NCBI RefSeq assembly: GCF_943913955.1
Contig: NZ_CALUAE010000013.1
Location: 32,166 to 96,165 of the forward strand
Direction: 5' to 3'
Origin: Mycolicibacterium bacteremicum
Lineage (GTDB): Bacteria > Actinomycetota > Actinomycetes > Mycobacteriales > Mycobacteriaceae
DNA: 64,000 nt
Shown: positions 34,276 through 43,485 of the stretch, in pieces
Layout of the letters: each line of letters starts with the position of its first letter
How positions within the stretch are numbered: position 1 is the first letter of the stretch
Position numbers and translations under genes: made by a program
The notes under the pieces: model-generated
What the model saw: the letters and a program-made list of their open reading frames with translations, nothing else
Databases searched by the model: none
Told to the model about the DNA's origin: nothing

Positions 34276-37200
34276 CAGCTGATCCTCGCGTGCATGTCGA
34301 CGGTGGTGCCGAGGGAATCGGAGTGGATGGCGACGTCCTCGGTGAGCGCGCGCATCAGTTTCAGGCCCCGGCCGCGGGTGGGGTGTGGCACCTCGTCGGC
34401 CGGTTTCCACTCGCCGGTGTCGACGATGCGGATGTGCACGCTCGCGCCATTGGCCGTCCCGCTGAGCGTGACGGTACCGGCTCGACCGCCACGGTGGCCG
34501 TGTTCGATGGAATTGGCAATGGCCTCACCGACGGCCACCAGCAGATCCTGTACCTGCTCGACGCCGATGTCGTTGCGCTGCAACCAGATGCGCAGGGCAT
34601 CACGGGTGGTGGCCAGTTGACCGACCTCGGCGGGGACGCTGACATGCAGCGGGCCGGGATGGCGGTAGAGCAGCATCGCGACATCGTCGGAGTACCCGTC
34701 CGGTGGCGTCATCTGCGCGATCAGGCGGTCCGCCAGACCATCCGACTGCTCCACGGTGCTCGCCAAGCCCAGTAGGTCGCCGGCGCGGGTGATGCCTTCA
34801 TCCAGGGACTCGCCGCGGCGCTCCACGAGCCCGTCGGTGTAAATCAGCAGGGTGGCCCGACCCGACAGGGTGGTGTGGGCATCCGTTCGATCCCGGCCGG
34901 GGCGGACACCGACCGGGATGCCACGGCCACCGGCCAGGACGCGCACGGAACTGCCGGCGTCGAGGACGATCGGCGGCGGGTGTCCGGCGTTGGAATAGAT
35001 GAGCTGCCCGGAATCGGTGTCCAGGACAGCGCAGAACACGGTGGTGCAGCGGGCTCCGTCGAGCTGCACGGCGAACCGGTCCAGACCGGTCAGAGCCGCT
35101 GCAGGGGAGGGGTTTTCGAGCAACAGCGCGCGGCAGGCGCTGCGCAGCTGCCCCATCACGGTGGCGGCATCGAGCCCGTGCCCGACGCAGTCGCCGACGA
35201 TCAGGCCGGTGCGGCCGTCGGTCAGGTCGATGACGTCATACCAGTCGCCGCCGACCTGCAGTGGCGTGGTGGCGGGCCGGTAGCGTGCGGTGAAGCCGTT
35301 GGGCAGCACGGCGGGGCCGAGGATGGCGTGTTGCAGTGCAACCGCCGTGCGGTGTTGTTGATCGAGGCGATGGACGCGATGAAGTCCCTGCCCGAAGTGG
35401 CCGGCCAGCATGGCCAGCAGAGTGTGGTCCGGGCTGGTGAACGGACGGTTCTCGGCCAGCTCGATCCAGAGCACAAGTACCCCGTCGGGGTGCTGCACGG
35501 CGATCGCGGCCGTGCCGGGTCCGCCGGTCAGCGGCGTCAACGGTTCTGCGTCGCACAGCGATTCGATGAACCGGCGCTTGGCGGCCGGCAGATCGGTCCA
35601 CGCGGCGGGTGCGCCGGCGACGATGACACGCGGCTCGCCGGCACCGTCGGCGGCGAAGAGCGCGGTCACCACCCGGCGGGCCTGCCAGATCTCTCTGACG
35701 ACCGCGGCGGTGGATTCGACCGCCTGATCGACGGTTTCGGCGGTGACGAGTGCGTGACTGAGGTCGGCCAGCGCCGCGTCGCGGCGGCGGCGGTAGTGTT
35801 CGGCGGTGGTGTCGCGAAGGGTGCCGATGGTGAGCCGTCGGCCGGTGACCGGGTCCTCGGCGTGGGTGAAGGTGAACGTCACCCACAGTCGGTGCCCGTC
35901 GCGGTGGGTGACCGGCACCGTGTAGACGCCCCGGTCGCTGTGCAGCAGATCCTCGAATGCCGTCTGTACCAGCTGATAGGCCTCGGGGTCGGTGGTGGCG
36001 TCCGGCCACCACGGATGGACCGCGGCGTAGGGCAATCCGTCCGGTCCGTAGCCCAGGATTTCGGTGAACGCGGCGTTGATCTCGATGACCGCACCGTTCT
36101 CATCGCAGACGAAGAACGCCTCCTGCAACGAGTCGATCAGCGCGTCATGCCAGCGCTCGTGATGGCCGCGCATCCGGGCCAGGCTGATGTTGGCCTGCAC
36201 CCTGGCCAACAGTTCGGACGCGGCGAACGGTTTGACCAGATAGTCGTCGGCCCCGGCGCGCAGGCCGTCGATGGATGCCTCGGTGCCGGCGCGTGCCGAC
36301 AGCAACAGCACCGGTAACGCCGCGGTGCGCGGATCGCTGCGCAGCGCGGCGACGAGTTCCAGGCCGTCCAGGTGCGGCATCATCACATCGCTCACCACCA
36401 GCTCGGGTGGTTGGTGGCGGATGATGTCGAGTGCATGCCGGCCGTCGGCGGCCTCCTCGACGACATATCCTGCGCCGGTGAGCAAGCGGGTGATGTAGTG
36501 CCGCATATCGGCGTTGTCGTCGGCGACGAGTACCCGTGCCGCTGTGTTCGGTGCCGCAGCCCGGGCCGGTTCCCCTTCGCTACCGTCGGCATCCGGCAGC
36601 CAGTGCAACGCCTCCTCCAGATAGGGATTGGCGGCTTGCGTGGGCGAGGTGGTGTCGCCACCCTCCGCTGTCGCGCCGAGGGATTGCGGAGGCAGATGTG
36701 CAGTGCCGAAAGGGATCCGGACCGTGAAAGTGGTGCCGACCGTCTCGGTGCTCTCTGCCGTGATGGTGCCGCCGTGCAGGGTGACCAGTTCTCGTACCAG
36801 CGCCAAGCCGATACCGCTGCCCTCATGCGACCGCGCCCAGGTGGCCGGGATGCGGTGGAAGCGCTCGAAGAGCCGGGGCAGTTCGGCGGAGGAGACGCCG
36901 ATCCCGGTGTCGGCGATGGTGAAGACGGCGTGCGTGTCATCGCGGCCGGTTCGCACCGTGATGGAGCCCTGCTCGGTGAATTTCACCGCATTCGACAGGA
37001 TGTTGAGCACCACCTTCTCCCACATGTCGCGGTCGAGGTAGAGCGGTTCGTCCAGCGGTGGGCAGTCCACGACGAATGTCAGTCCGGCGCGCTCGACTGC
37101 GGAGCGGAAACCGCTGGCCAGTTCCGCGGTCAGCGTCGCGGCATCGGTAGGGACATACCGTGCCTGCATCCGGTCGGCCTCGATGCGGGCGAAGTCCAGC

Positions 37201-38426
37201 AGTGTGTTGACCAGTTTTGTCAGCCGTAAACCGTTGCGCTGCACCACTTCCAACTCGCGGCGAGCGTCGGCACCGATCGAGTCCGCAGACCCGTCGAGCA
37301 GCTCGGCGACCGGCCCCAACATCAACGTCAGCGGAGTGCGGAACTCGTGACTGACGTTGGAGAAGAAGACGGTTTTGGCGCGGTCCAGTTCGGCGAGTTC
37401 GGCGGCCCGTCGCTGTTGGGTGAGATAGCTTCGGGCGCTGCCGATCTCCCCGGCGATATGACTGGCGACCAGGTCGATGAAACCGCGGTAGGCGTCATCG
37501 AGCGGCCGGTACCGGTTCAGGCCGGCAACCAGGACGCCGTAGGGCGCCACACCCGGTTGGGCCAGCGGCGCCAGCAGCGCCTGGGCCGGCGGCTGCGGCC
37601 ACGGTGCGGCGGGCAGGTCGGCGAACAGTGCGCCGTCGAGGTCGACCACCCTCGACTGTCCGTCGATGGCGTGCGTGCAGGGCCATACCGCATCGTCGGC
37701 GACGTCGAGCTCGTCCGGAGCGGCTGGATGTCCTTCAGGCAGCCCGGCGCGGGCCACCAACCGGGCCGGTCCATCACCGTCGAACAGATAGAGCAATGCG
37801 AACGGCAGATCGAATGGATTGCGGCTCAATTTCACCGCCGCGGTCTGCAGCGTCTGCTCCTCGGACGGCAGCAGATCAGGATCGGATCCCAGTTCGCGCA
37901 GCGTGGTCATCCGGCGCTCGCTGATGACCCGGGTGGTGTCCTCGCTGACCACGCACAGCATGCCGACGATGCGGCCGTCGTCATCGCTGAGCGCGCTGTA
38001 GGAGAAGGTGTGGTAGCTCTCCTCGGGGAAACCGGACCGCTCGACGATGAGCTGCAGACCCTCGTCCCAGGTCGCATCGCCGGTGTCGAAGACGTGGTCG
38101 ATGCGCGGACCGATGTCCTCCCAGATCTCGGCCCAGACCTCGCGCGCGGGCCGGCCCAGCGCCCACGGATATTTGCCGCCGAGCGACTGGTCCCGATACG
38201 CCGTGTTGCAGAAGAAGGTGAGCTCCGGACCCCAGGCCATCCACATCGAGAATCGCGAGCGCAGCAGGATCCGCACCGCGGTCTGCAGGCTCTGCGGCCA
38301 GCCCGACGGATCGCCCAGCGGTGTGCCCGCCCAGTCCACCCGGGCCAGGTCGGGGCCCACCTCGGGATCGGATGCGAACACATCGCCGGCGGCGAACGAC
38401 GCGCTGCCGGTCTCGGTATCGGTCAT
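34275..38426 (-). CDS. Giant hybrid: PAS-GAF-histidine kinase-REC-PAS-GAF-PP2C-RsbW fusion
   Basis: 1383-residue cytoplasmic protein with no membrane helix. Order: PAS-like (about 30-175), GAF (180-335), HisKA with H360 in SHEFRTP, HATPase (N479, DTGIG 506-510, GSGIG 536-540), receiver (D636/D637, phospho-Asp D680, K732), PAS (760-875), GAF (880-1015), PP2C/SpoIIE (1030-1255; D1061, D1079, D1198, D1247/D1248) and RsbW-like HATPase (1265-1380; N1305 in EAIANS, DTGEW, RGRGLKLM). Every catalytic residue appears intact. It combines two-component phosphorelay with both opposing enzymes of sigma-factor partner switching. Start overlaps the upstream GAF-ANTAR stop (ATGA); stop overlaps the STAS start (TGATG). 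Confidence 0.93.
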   Translation of the reverse strand: MTDTETGSASFAAGDVFASDPEVGPDLARVDWAGTPLGDPSGWPQSLQTAVRILLRSRFSMWMAWGPELTFFCNTAYRDQSLGGKYPWALGRPAREVWAEIWEDIGPRIDHVFDTGDATWDEGLQLIVERSGFPEESYHTFSYSALSDDDGRIVGMLCVVSEDTTRVISERRMTTLRELGSDPDLLPSEEQTLQTAAVKLSRNPFDLPFALLYLFDGDGPARLVARAGLPEGHPAAPDELDVADDAVWPCTHAIDGQSRVVDLDGALFADLPAAPWPQPPAQALLAPLAQPGVAPYGVLVAGLNRYRPLDDAYRGFIDLVASHIAGEIGSARSYLTQQRRAAELAELDRAKTVFFSNVSHEFRTPLTLMLGPVAELLDGSADSIGADARRELEVVQRNGLRLTKLVNTLLDFARIEADRMQARYVPTDAATLTAELASGFRSAVERAGLTFVVDCPPLDEPLYLDRDMWEKVVLNILSNAVKFTEQGSITVRTGRDDTHAVFTIADTGIGVSSAELPRLFERFHRIPATWARSHEGSGIGLALVRELVTLHGGTITAESTETVGTTFTVRIPFGTAHLPPQSLGATAEGGDTTSPTQAANPYLEEALHWLPDADGSEGEPARAAAPNTAARVLVADDNADMRHYITRLLTGAGYVVEEAADGRHALDIIRHQPPELVVSDVMMPHLDGLELVAALRSDPRTAALPVLLLSARAGTEASIDGLRAGADDYLVKPFAASELLARVQANISLARMRGHHERWHDALIDSLQEAFFVCDENGAVIEINAAFTEILGYGPDGLPYAAVHPWWPDATTDPEAYQLVQTAFEDLLHSDRGVYTVPVTHRDGHRLWVTFTFTHAEDPVTGRRLTIGTLRDTTAEHYRRRRDAALADLSHALVTAETVDQAVESTAAVVREIWQARRVVTALFAADGAGEPRVIVAGAPAAWTDLPAAKRRFIESLCDAEPLTPLTGGPGTAAIAVQHPDGVLVLWIELAENRPFTSPDHTLLAMLAGHFGQGLHRVHRLDQQHRTAVALQHAILGPAVLPNGFTARYRPATTPLQVGGDWYDVIDLTDGRTGLIVGDCVGHGLDAATVMGQLRSACRALLLENPSPAAALTGLDRFAVQLDGARCTTVFCAVLDTDSGQLIYSNAGHPPPIVLDAGSSVRVLAGGRGIPVGVRPGRDRTDAHTTLSGRATLLIYTDGLVERRGESLDEGITRAGDLLGLASTVEQSDGLADRLIAQMTPPDGYSDDVAMLLYRHPGPLHVSVPAEVGQLATTRDALRIWLQRNDIGVEQVQDLLVAVGEAIANSIEHGHRGGRAGTVTLSGTANGASVHIRIVDTGEWKPADEVPHPTRGRGLKLMRALTEDVAIHSDSLGTTVDMHARIS

Positions 38427-39136
38427 CCGCGGCTTTGGGTGTCGGACTCCAGCGCGTTCTCATGTTCGGAGACCACCCAGCGGGCGATCTCCACCAGCTT
38501 GATATTCGCGTCCTGCGACGTGCGCATCATGAGTTCGAAGGCCTGCAATCCACTGAGCTGCCGCTGCTGCATCAACAAGCCTTTAGCTTGCCCGATAACG
38601 TCGCGGCTTGCCAGCGCCTGATTGAACTGATCGGCGGCCTCCGCGCCGATCAGGGCCGACGACGCGTGTTGAGCCAGGACATCGCCGATCACCAAGGAGT
38701 CGGCCGCGAACGCATGTGCTTCGGCGCCGTAGATGGTGAGCACGGCCAGGCGGCCGTTCTCGGCGAACAACCGGAACCAGAGCGCACTATGGACGCCGAA
38801 GTCGGCCGCCGCCCGTCCCAGCGCCGGCCATCGGGTGTCGGCGGCCAAGTCGGCGCTGTGCACGCTGCGGTGCCGGTGCAGCGCCTGCGTGAACGGTCCG
38901 TCGCCCAGCGACACCTGCAGGCGGTCCAGCGTGGTGACGACCGGGTCGGTCGCCGCCTCGATCTGCACCTCACCGTCGGTGATCACCGAGACCCCGGCCC
39001 ACGAGGCGCCGGGAATGAGGTCGATCGCACCGACGACAATGGCATTCAGCGTGGCCTGGGTGTTGCGTTGATGCCGCAACTCCCCGGCCAACTCGTTCAG
39101 CAGTTCGACCCACTCGGGGACGGACCGATCGTCCAT
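38423..39136 (-). CDS. GAF-ANTAR regulator, first gene of hybrid operon
   Basis: 237-residue protein. GAF-like sensor about residues 20-165, ANTAR about 165-225 with IGQAKGLLM and FELMMRTSQDANIKL. ANTAR domains bind structured leader RNA and act as antiterminators, usually controlled by the attached sensor. The stop overlaps the start of the 1383-residue hybrid (ATGA). Start MDDRSVPEW at 39136 was chosen by homology with other GAF-ANTAR proteins; the ribosome-binding site is weak. No SigF-like box was found upstream, so the operon promoter is unknown. Confidence 0.87.
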   Translation of the reverse strand: MDDRSVPEWVELLNELAGELRHQRNTQATLNAIVVGAIDLIPGASWAGVSVITDGEVQIEAATDPVVTTLDRLQVSLGDGPFTQALHRHRSVHSADLAADTRWPALGRAAADFGVHSALWFRLFAENGRLAVLTIYGAEAHAFAADSLVIGDVLAQHASSALIGAEAADQFNQALASRDVIGQAKGLLMQQRQLSGLQAFELMMRTSQDANIKLVEIARWVVSEHENALESDTQSRG

Positions 39137-39243
39137 GAATGGTGAGAATAATTCATGGGCCCAGCTGCCCGGTCCGCAGTGGACTTCTCGTCGTTTACCG
39201 GACTGCCGGACGAGCCGGTGCGGTGTGGGCAACGTGTGCGGAC

Positions 39244-40002
39244 TCATTCGGCCGCCCGCAACACCAGCAGCTCGCCATGCAGTTCGCCTTCGGACAGCAA
39301 AGCCCCGATCCGGCTCGCCTGCCGATCGGCCAGCTGCCAGACCGGGGTGTGGCCGTAGCGTTCCTCGAGCACCTCGGTGACCTTGTCGACCCGTTCGTTC
39401 CACCCTGCCGGGACGGCGGGCAGTTTCGCGGTGCTCAACCGGTCATCGACGGCCAGTGCGGCGTCGGCCAGCAGCCGGGACAACCGCTCGGCGGTGGGAA
39501 AGTGGTTGTCCTCCACGTACTCGGTCGAGATCGGGTGCTCGGCCACGAAGACCAACAGTCCGACACGGCCGCCGGGGCGCACGACACGGCGCAATTCGGT
39601 CAGCAGGGTGCGCTGTTCGGCCGTCGTACACAGCACCCCCAACGCCCACGCACCGTCGAACGAGTTGTCCGCCACCGGCAGCGCCGTCCCGACGCCCTGG
39701 ACGACGTTGTGGTCGAACAGCATCCGGGCGGCCCGGCAGGCGCCCTCCTCGGGCTCGATCAGCACCGACCGGATGCCATGGTGCTCCGCGGCATAGGCCG
39801 CCGGCCCGCCGACCCCTGCGCCGCAGTCCAGCAATACGTCCCCCGGACGTAGTGCCATCCCTTCGATCAACCAGTCCAGCGCGGCCGGACTACCACTGCC
39901 CCGGCACGCCGCCGGGATGTAGAAGTCGTGGCCCAGATCCACGGCCACCCGTGCCGTCCAGTCCGCGACGGTGTCGAACTCGGCCGAGAGCGCCTCGCTC
40001 AT
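39244..40002 (-). CDS. Class I SAM-dependent methyltransferase paired with MTHFR-like gene
   Basis: 252-residue methyltransferase. Motif I is LLDCGAGVGGPAAYAAE, followed by SVLIEPEEG, FDGAWALGVL and RRVVRPGGRVGLLV. The start codon overlaps the stop of the MTHFR-like gene (TGATG), so they are coupled. A frame extending to 40797 belongs to the antisense/shifted frame of the upstream gene and was rejected. Pairing with a folate one-carbon enzyme suggests joint methyl-group metabolism, but the acceptor is unknown. Confidence 0.87.
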   Translation of the reverse strand: MSEALSAEFDTVADWTARVAVDLGHDFYIPAACRGSGSPAALDWLIEGMALRPGDVLLDCGAGVGGPAAYAAEHHGIRSVLIEPEEGACRAARMLFDHNVVQGVGTALPVADNSFDGAWALGVLCTTAEQRTLLTELRRVVRPGGRVGLLVFVAEHPISTEYVEDNHFPTAERLSRLLADAALAVDDRLSTAKLPAVPAGWNERVDKVTEVLEERYGHTPVWQLADRQASRIGALLSEGELHGELLVLRAAE

Positions 40003-40994
40003 CAGATCACCTCCCGGATCCGCCTGCCGACTTCGGCTTTGATCTCCGCGCCCTGCCGTGGGCCGGTCGCCGATGCCAGACCGGAGATGTTGACCCCTTC
40101 GACGCCGTCGATGGCCAGCAGTGCGCGAGCCTCGGCGACCGCCGCCTCGATACCGGCCTCGATGGGATCTGTTGCCGCCAGCACACTTTCGGTGACCTCC
40201 GGGTCGAGCTCGAGGCCGGGCAGGCCCTGCAGCACGGCGGCGGACACATGGTCGGTGAACACCGCGACGGCCGCGATGACCGGGATGGTCAGACCCGCCG
40301 CGCGGGCGGCGGCCATGAATTCGGCGATGGTGGCGGGGTAGGGGACATGGTTGAGCACCGCCAGCTGCGCTCCGGCGCACTGCTTGTGCACGAGCCGGAC
40401 CGGCCGACCGGCGATGGGCGGCGCGGTAGGGGTTTCCGGCACACCCGGTGTCATGCCCAGACCGGCGGCCAGCGCGACCAGGCGGGGGCCGTCCAGATCG
40501 AAGGTCTGAGTGACTTCCGGGCGGACGTCGTATCCGCGGCCGTCGCCGGTCACGCAGAACACCGTGCGGATGCCCAGGCTGCCGAGCCCGCGCAATTCCT
40601 GTTCCAGCACAACGCGATTGCGGTCCCGGCAGGACAAGGTGATCCAGGGCTGGACGCCACACTCCAGCAGCATCGACCCCATCTGGGTGGGCGGAAAGTC
40701 GGGCTTGTTCTGGTGCTCGCCGACCAGGACCGCGTCGCAGGACGGAGCCAGGATGCCTGCGGTCGCGCGCACGTCGGCCTGATCGAATGGTGTGCAACTG
40801 AAGTCGGTCAGCACCAGGGGCTCACGCAGCCTCGATTCGGCCGGCTGCGCGTTCCTGGAGGTGATGCTCCAGGGCACCACCTCCGGGAACGCACAGGGAC
40901 CCGGGCGCATCTCGCACGCACCGTCCGGGCGCACCCCGCCGCACGGGCCGTAGTCCATCCGTTTCGGGCAGTCGGATTGCCCCCCGCCGATCAT
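40002..40994 (-). CDS. Methylenetetrahydrofolate reductase-like protein with Cys-rich N-terminus
   Basis: 330-residue protein. The N-terminal 45 residues match the MTHFR C-terminal-type zinc ribbon (CPKRMDYGPCGGV...GACE...GPCAFP), and the rest is a TIM barrel of the MTHFR family (VGEHQNKPDFPP, TLSCRDRNR, VFCVTGD). The order, Cys module first, differs from enterobacterial MetF. Non-canonical short MTHFRs have been described in M. smegmatis, and this may be one. Expected to reduce methylene-THF to methyl-THF, or to act in a related one-carbon step. A GGGTAT lies nine bases before the ATG (41004-41009, minus), with a poor -35. Confidence 0.78.
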   Translation of the reverse strand: MIGGGQSDCPKRMDYGPCGGVRPDGACEMRPGPCAFPEVVPWSITSRNAQPAESRLREPLVLTDFSCTPFDQADVRATAGILAPSCDAVLVGEHQNKPDFPPTQMGSMLLECGVQPWITLSCRDRNRVVLEQELRGLGSLGIRTVFCVTGDGRGYDVRPEVTQTFDLDGPRLVALAAGLGMTPGVPETPTAPPIAGRPVRLVHKQCAGAQLAVLNHVPYPATIAEFMAAARAAGLTIPVIAAVAVFTDHVSAAVLQGLPGLELDPEVTESVLAATDPIEAGIEAAVAEARALLAIDGVEGVNISGLASATGPRQGAEIKAEVGRRIREVI

Positions 40995-41110
40995 GGCCGA
41001 TCAATACCCACCCCGGCGGTTGACGAAAGCCCATGGCGACGGCCCTGCGCAAAGTGGTGAGGAATTGCGCCGATTGGGTACCTCGACGCGGCCTGACGGT
41101 GCCGAGGTCG

Positions 41111-43480
41111 TCACGCCAGTCGGGTGATCACCCCGCGGTCACCGTCGACCCGGACCCGGTCGCCGGTCTGCAGGATCTGCGTGGCCACCAATGTGTTGAC
41201 CACGCAGGGCAGTCCGTACTCCCGGGCCACCACCGCCCCGTGCGATACCGAGCTACCGATATCGGTGACCAGAGCGGAGATCACCGCGAAGTACGGCGTC
41301 CACCCGACATCGGTCACCGGCGCCACCAGGATCTCGCCGGGCTGCAGATCGCGGGCATCGTGAACCGATTTGGCTACCCGCACAACGCCCTCGACCGACC
41401 CGCGGCCGGCCGGGCGGCCGATGATGGTGTCGGCGTCGAGTGCGGTCGGCGGCGCGATGAGCGGTGTGGGCCGCCCGACCGACACGTCGGCGAATTCCAG
41501 TGCGTCCTGGTAGGCCAGTGCCGCCCGGCGCGCCTGCGCCCGGTGCACCAGGGCGGTGATATCGCCGTCGCCGACGACCGATGCGAGCTCGCTGCGGTCG
41601 AAGAAGAACACCAGATCGGCATCGGGCAGCCGGCCGGACCGGGACAGCACCTGGCCGAGGTGCCGGTAGCCGCGTTTGAGGGCGTGCGCCATCAGCGCCA
41701 TCTTGGCCTTCGTCTCCTCCCGTCCGCGCGCTCCGCCGCGGGCCAGCCGGGCGAGGAATCCGATGGCGCCCGAGGTGGTCTGCTCGGCGGCGCCGTGCCC
41801 GGCCGGCCGGTCGGCAGGAGACAGCTCGGCGCGCACCATCGCCTGCATCAATGTGCCGAGGCCGGTCGGGTCATCGGCCCAGGACGGATCCCGCATGCAC
41901 AGCTCGCGGTATCCCCGGTGGCCGTGGCGCTTCAGGAACTCACGCAGCGCTGCTGCGGCCGGAGTCGCGGCCGTCCGTAGATTGCCGACCGCGACATCCG
42001 GTGCGCAAGACAAGAACTGCTCGACAGCAACCGGATCCCCGCCGAGCGTGCGCACGACGGCCCGCAGCTGTTCGAGCATCATCGCGCTCTCGACGTCGGT
42101 GGCGCCGGCCATCAGGCGCATCGCCTCGGCCTGACCGTCCTGCGCGCTGCGGCCGTCCTTGACGGCCTGCTTGACCATGGTGCTCTCCAGGACGTTCGCG
42201 GCCACCGCGGCGCGCGAGGAGGACCGGACGTGGATCAGGGTGACGTCACAGTAGAGCTGCACCCCGGATTCCAGCTGCCGCAACACCTCTGCGGCGTTCT
42301 CACTCGTCGGAACGGCATAGCCGGTGATCCGGTCGTCGAGTTCGCGGATGGCCGGACCGACCGACAACGCGTGCGATACCAACCGGATCGTATTACCGAG
42401 TTTGCGCAGGAAGGGTTGCGGCGGGCGGGGTTCGAGTTCGTCGACGACGCGCCCGCAGATCGACATCGAGAACTGTTCGCGGGAGTTGCCCAAGATTCCC
42501 GAGCTGAGCGCGGTGCCCTCGGTCAGGTTCAGGAACATGTGGCCGTAGAAGTACCCGACCTGCAGCCACGGTGTCTGGTAGCGGGGTTGGGCGCGTGCCA
42601 CCACCTGGGTCATCTGCATCGCGTAGTCGATGGCGTAGCCGGACACCGACGCGGTCAGCGGGCAGAACGCGCCCGGCATCATCTCGCCGATGTTGCAGCG
42701 GGTGTACACGTGGTCGGTGCCGGCGACCGGCGAGTCCATCTCGTTGAGGTCACCGGGCAGGGAGGTGATCGGGCGGGCCTGCAGCCACCACAGCGTGCCC
42801 GCGGTGTCGACCGCCCATTCGAGATCCATTGGCCGGCCCCAGTGGGCGGCGGCGCGCAGTGCGCCGGCGCGGATCTCGGTGACTTCGCCCTCGGAAAGCA
42901 CCGGCGTGCCGACGATCTCGGCCAGCACGGTCTGGCCGTCTGCGTCGAGCACGAGATGGTCGGGGGAAGCCGACCCGTCGACCAGTGCGTCGCCGAGCCC
43001 GGCGATCGCGTCGATGACCGTCAGGTCGCGCCGACCGGTGCTCGGGTCCGCGGTGAACACCACACCGGCGGCGCGCGCATCGACCATCCGCTGGACCACC
43101 AGATGCATGGTGGCGGTGGGTTGTCCGCTGTAGGACGCTGCGCGTCGTGACCGGCTCGATGCGACGCACCGCTGCACGGCACCGGTGAAATCGTCGATCG
43201 AGCCGACGCCGAGCACGGTGTCGTACTGCCCGGCGAAGGACTGGTCGTCGCCGTCCTCACCCACCGCCGAGGAACGGACCGCCACCGGGGTCAGCCCGGC
43301 GGAAGCCATCTCGGTGAATCTGGCGACAGCGCCGTCGAGAACATCCGGCGAGCCCGCGTCGGTGATGACGAAACCCTCGGGGACGGCAAACCCGAGCCGC
43401 CGCAGCTCGGCAAGCCCGGCGGCCTTGCCGCCGAACCGGGCGTCGGTGATGTCCTCGAAATTCATTGTCTGCGTTGTCAT
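41111..43480 (-). CDS. PEP synthase / rifampicin phosphotransferase-like enzyme
   Basis: 789-residue three-part phosphotransferase: ATP-grasp PEP/pyruvate-binding N-terminus (about 1-250; GGKAAGLAELRRLGF, VAVRSSAVGEDG), a long variable middle, and a swivelling His domain at the end with the phospho-carrier H747 in SSVSHGAVVAREYGLP. This is the layout of rifampicin phosphotransferase (about 865 residues) and PEP synthase-like enzymes; the PEP-synthase TIM barrel is absent. So it likely phosphorylates an unknown small molecule. Five bases downstream of the AttH/CrtC-like gene and divergent from a TetR gene. Rifampicin resistance is possible, not shown. Confidence 0.8.
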   Translation of the reverse strand: MTTQTMNFEDITDARFGGKAAGLAELRRLGFAVPEGFVITDAGSPDVLDGAVARFTEMASAGLTPVAVRSSAVGEDGDDQSFAGQYDTVLGVGSIDDFTGAVQRCVASSRSRRAASYSGQPTATMHLVVQRMVDARAAGVVFTADPSTGRRDLTVIDAIAGLGDALVDGSASPDHLVLDADGQTVLAEIVGTPVLSEGEVTEIRAGALRAAAHWGRPMDLEWAVDTAGTLWWLQARPITSLPGDLNEMDSPVAGTDHVYTRCNIGEMMPGAFCPLTASVSGYAIDYAMQMTQVVARAQPRYQTPWLQVGYFYGHMFLNLTEGTALSSGILGNSREQFSMSICGRVVDELEPRPPQPFLRKLGNTIRLVSHALSVGPAIRELDDRITGYAVPTSENAAEVLRQLESGVQLYCDVTLIHVRSSSRAAVAANVLESTMVKQAVKDGRSAQDGQAEAMRLMAGATDVESAMMLEQLRAVVRTLGGDPVAVEQFLSCAPDVAVGNLRTAATPAAAALREFLKRHGHRGYRELCMRDPSWADDPTGLGTLMQAMVRAELSPADRPAGHGAAEQTTSGAIGFLARLARGGARGREETKAKMALMAHALKRGYRHLGQVLSRSGRLPDADLVFFFDRSELASVVGDGDITALVHRAQARRAALAYQDALEFADVSVGRPTPLIAPPTALDADTIIGRPAGRGSVEGVVRVAKSVHDARDLQPGEILVAPVTDVGWTPYFAVISALVTDIGSSVSHGAVVAREYGLPCVVNTLVATQILQTGDRVRVDGDRGVITRLA

Positions 43481-43485
43481 CGCGT

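Noticed and set aside
34875..36317. 480-residue plus-strand frame
   Set aside because: Antisense to the hybrid kinase gene; composition is that of a shadow frame in high-G+C DNA.
39244..40797. Long minus-strand frame encoding 517 residues
   Set aside because: Only the part from 40002 matches a methyltransferase; the upstream extension overlaps the MTHFR-like gene in another frame and is Arg/Gly-rich shadow sequence.
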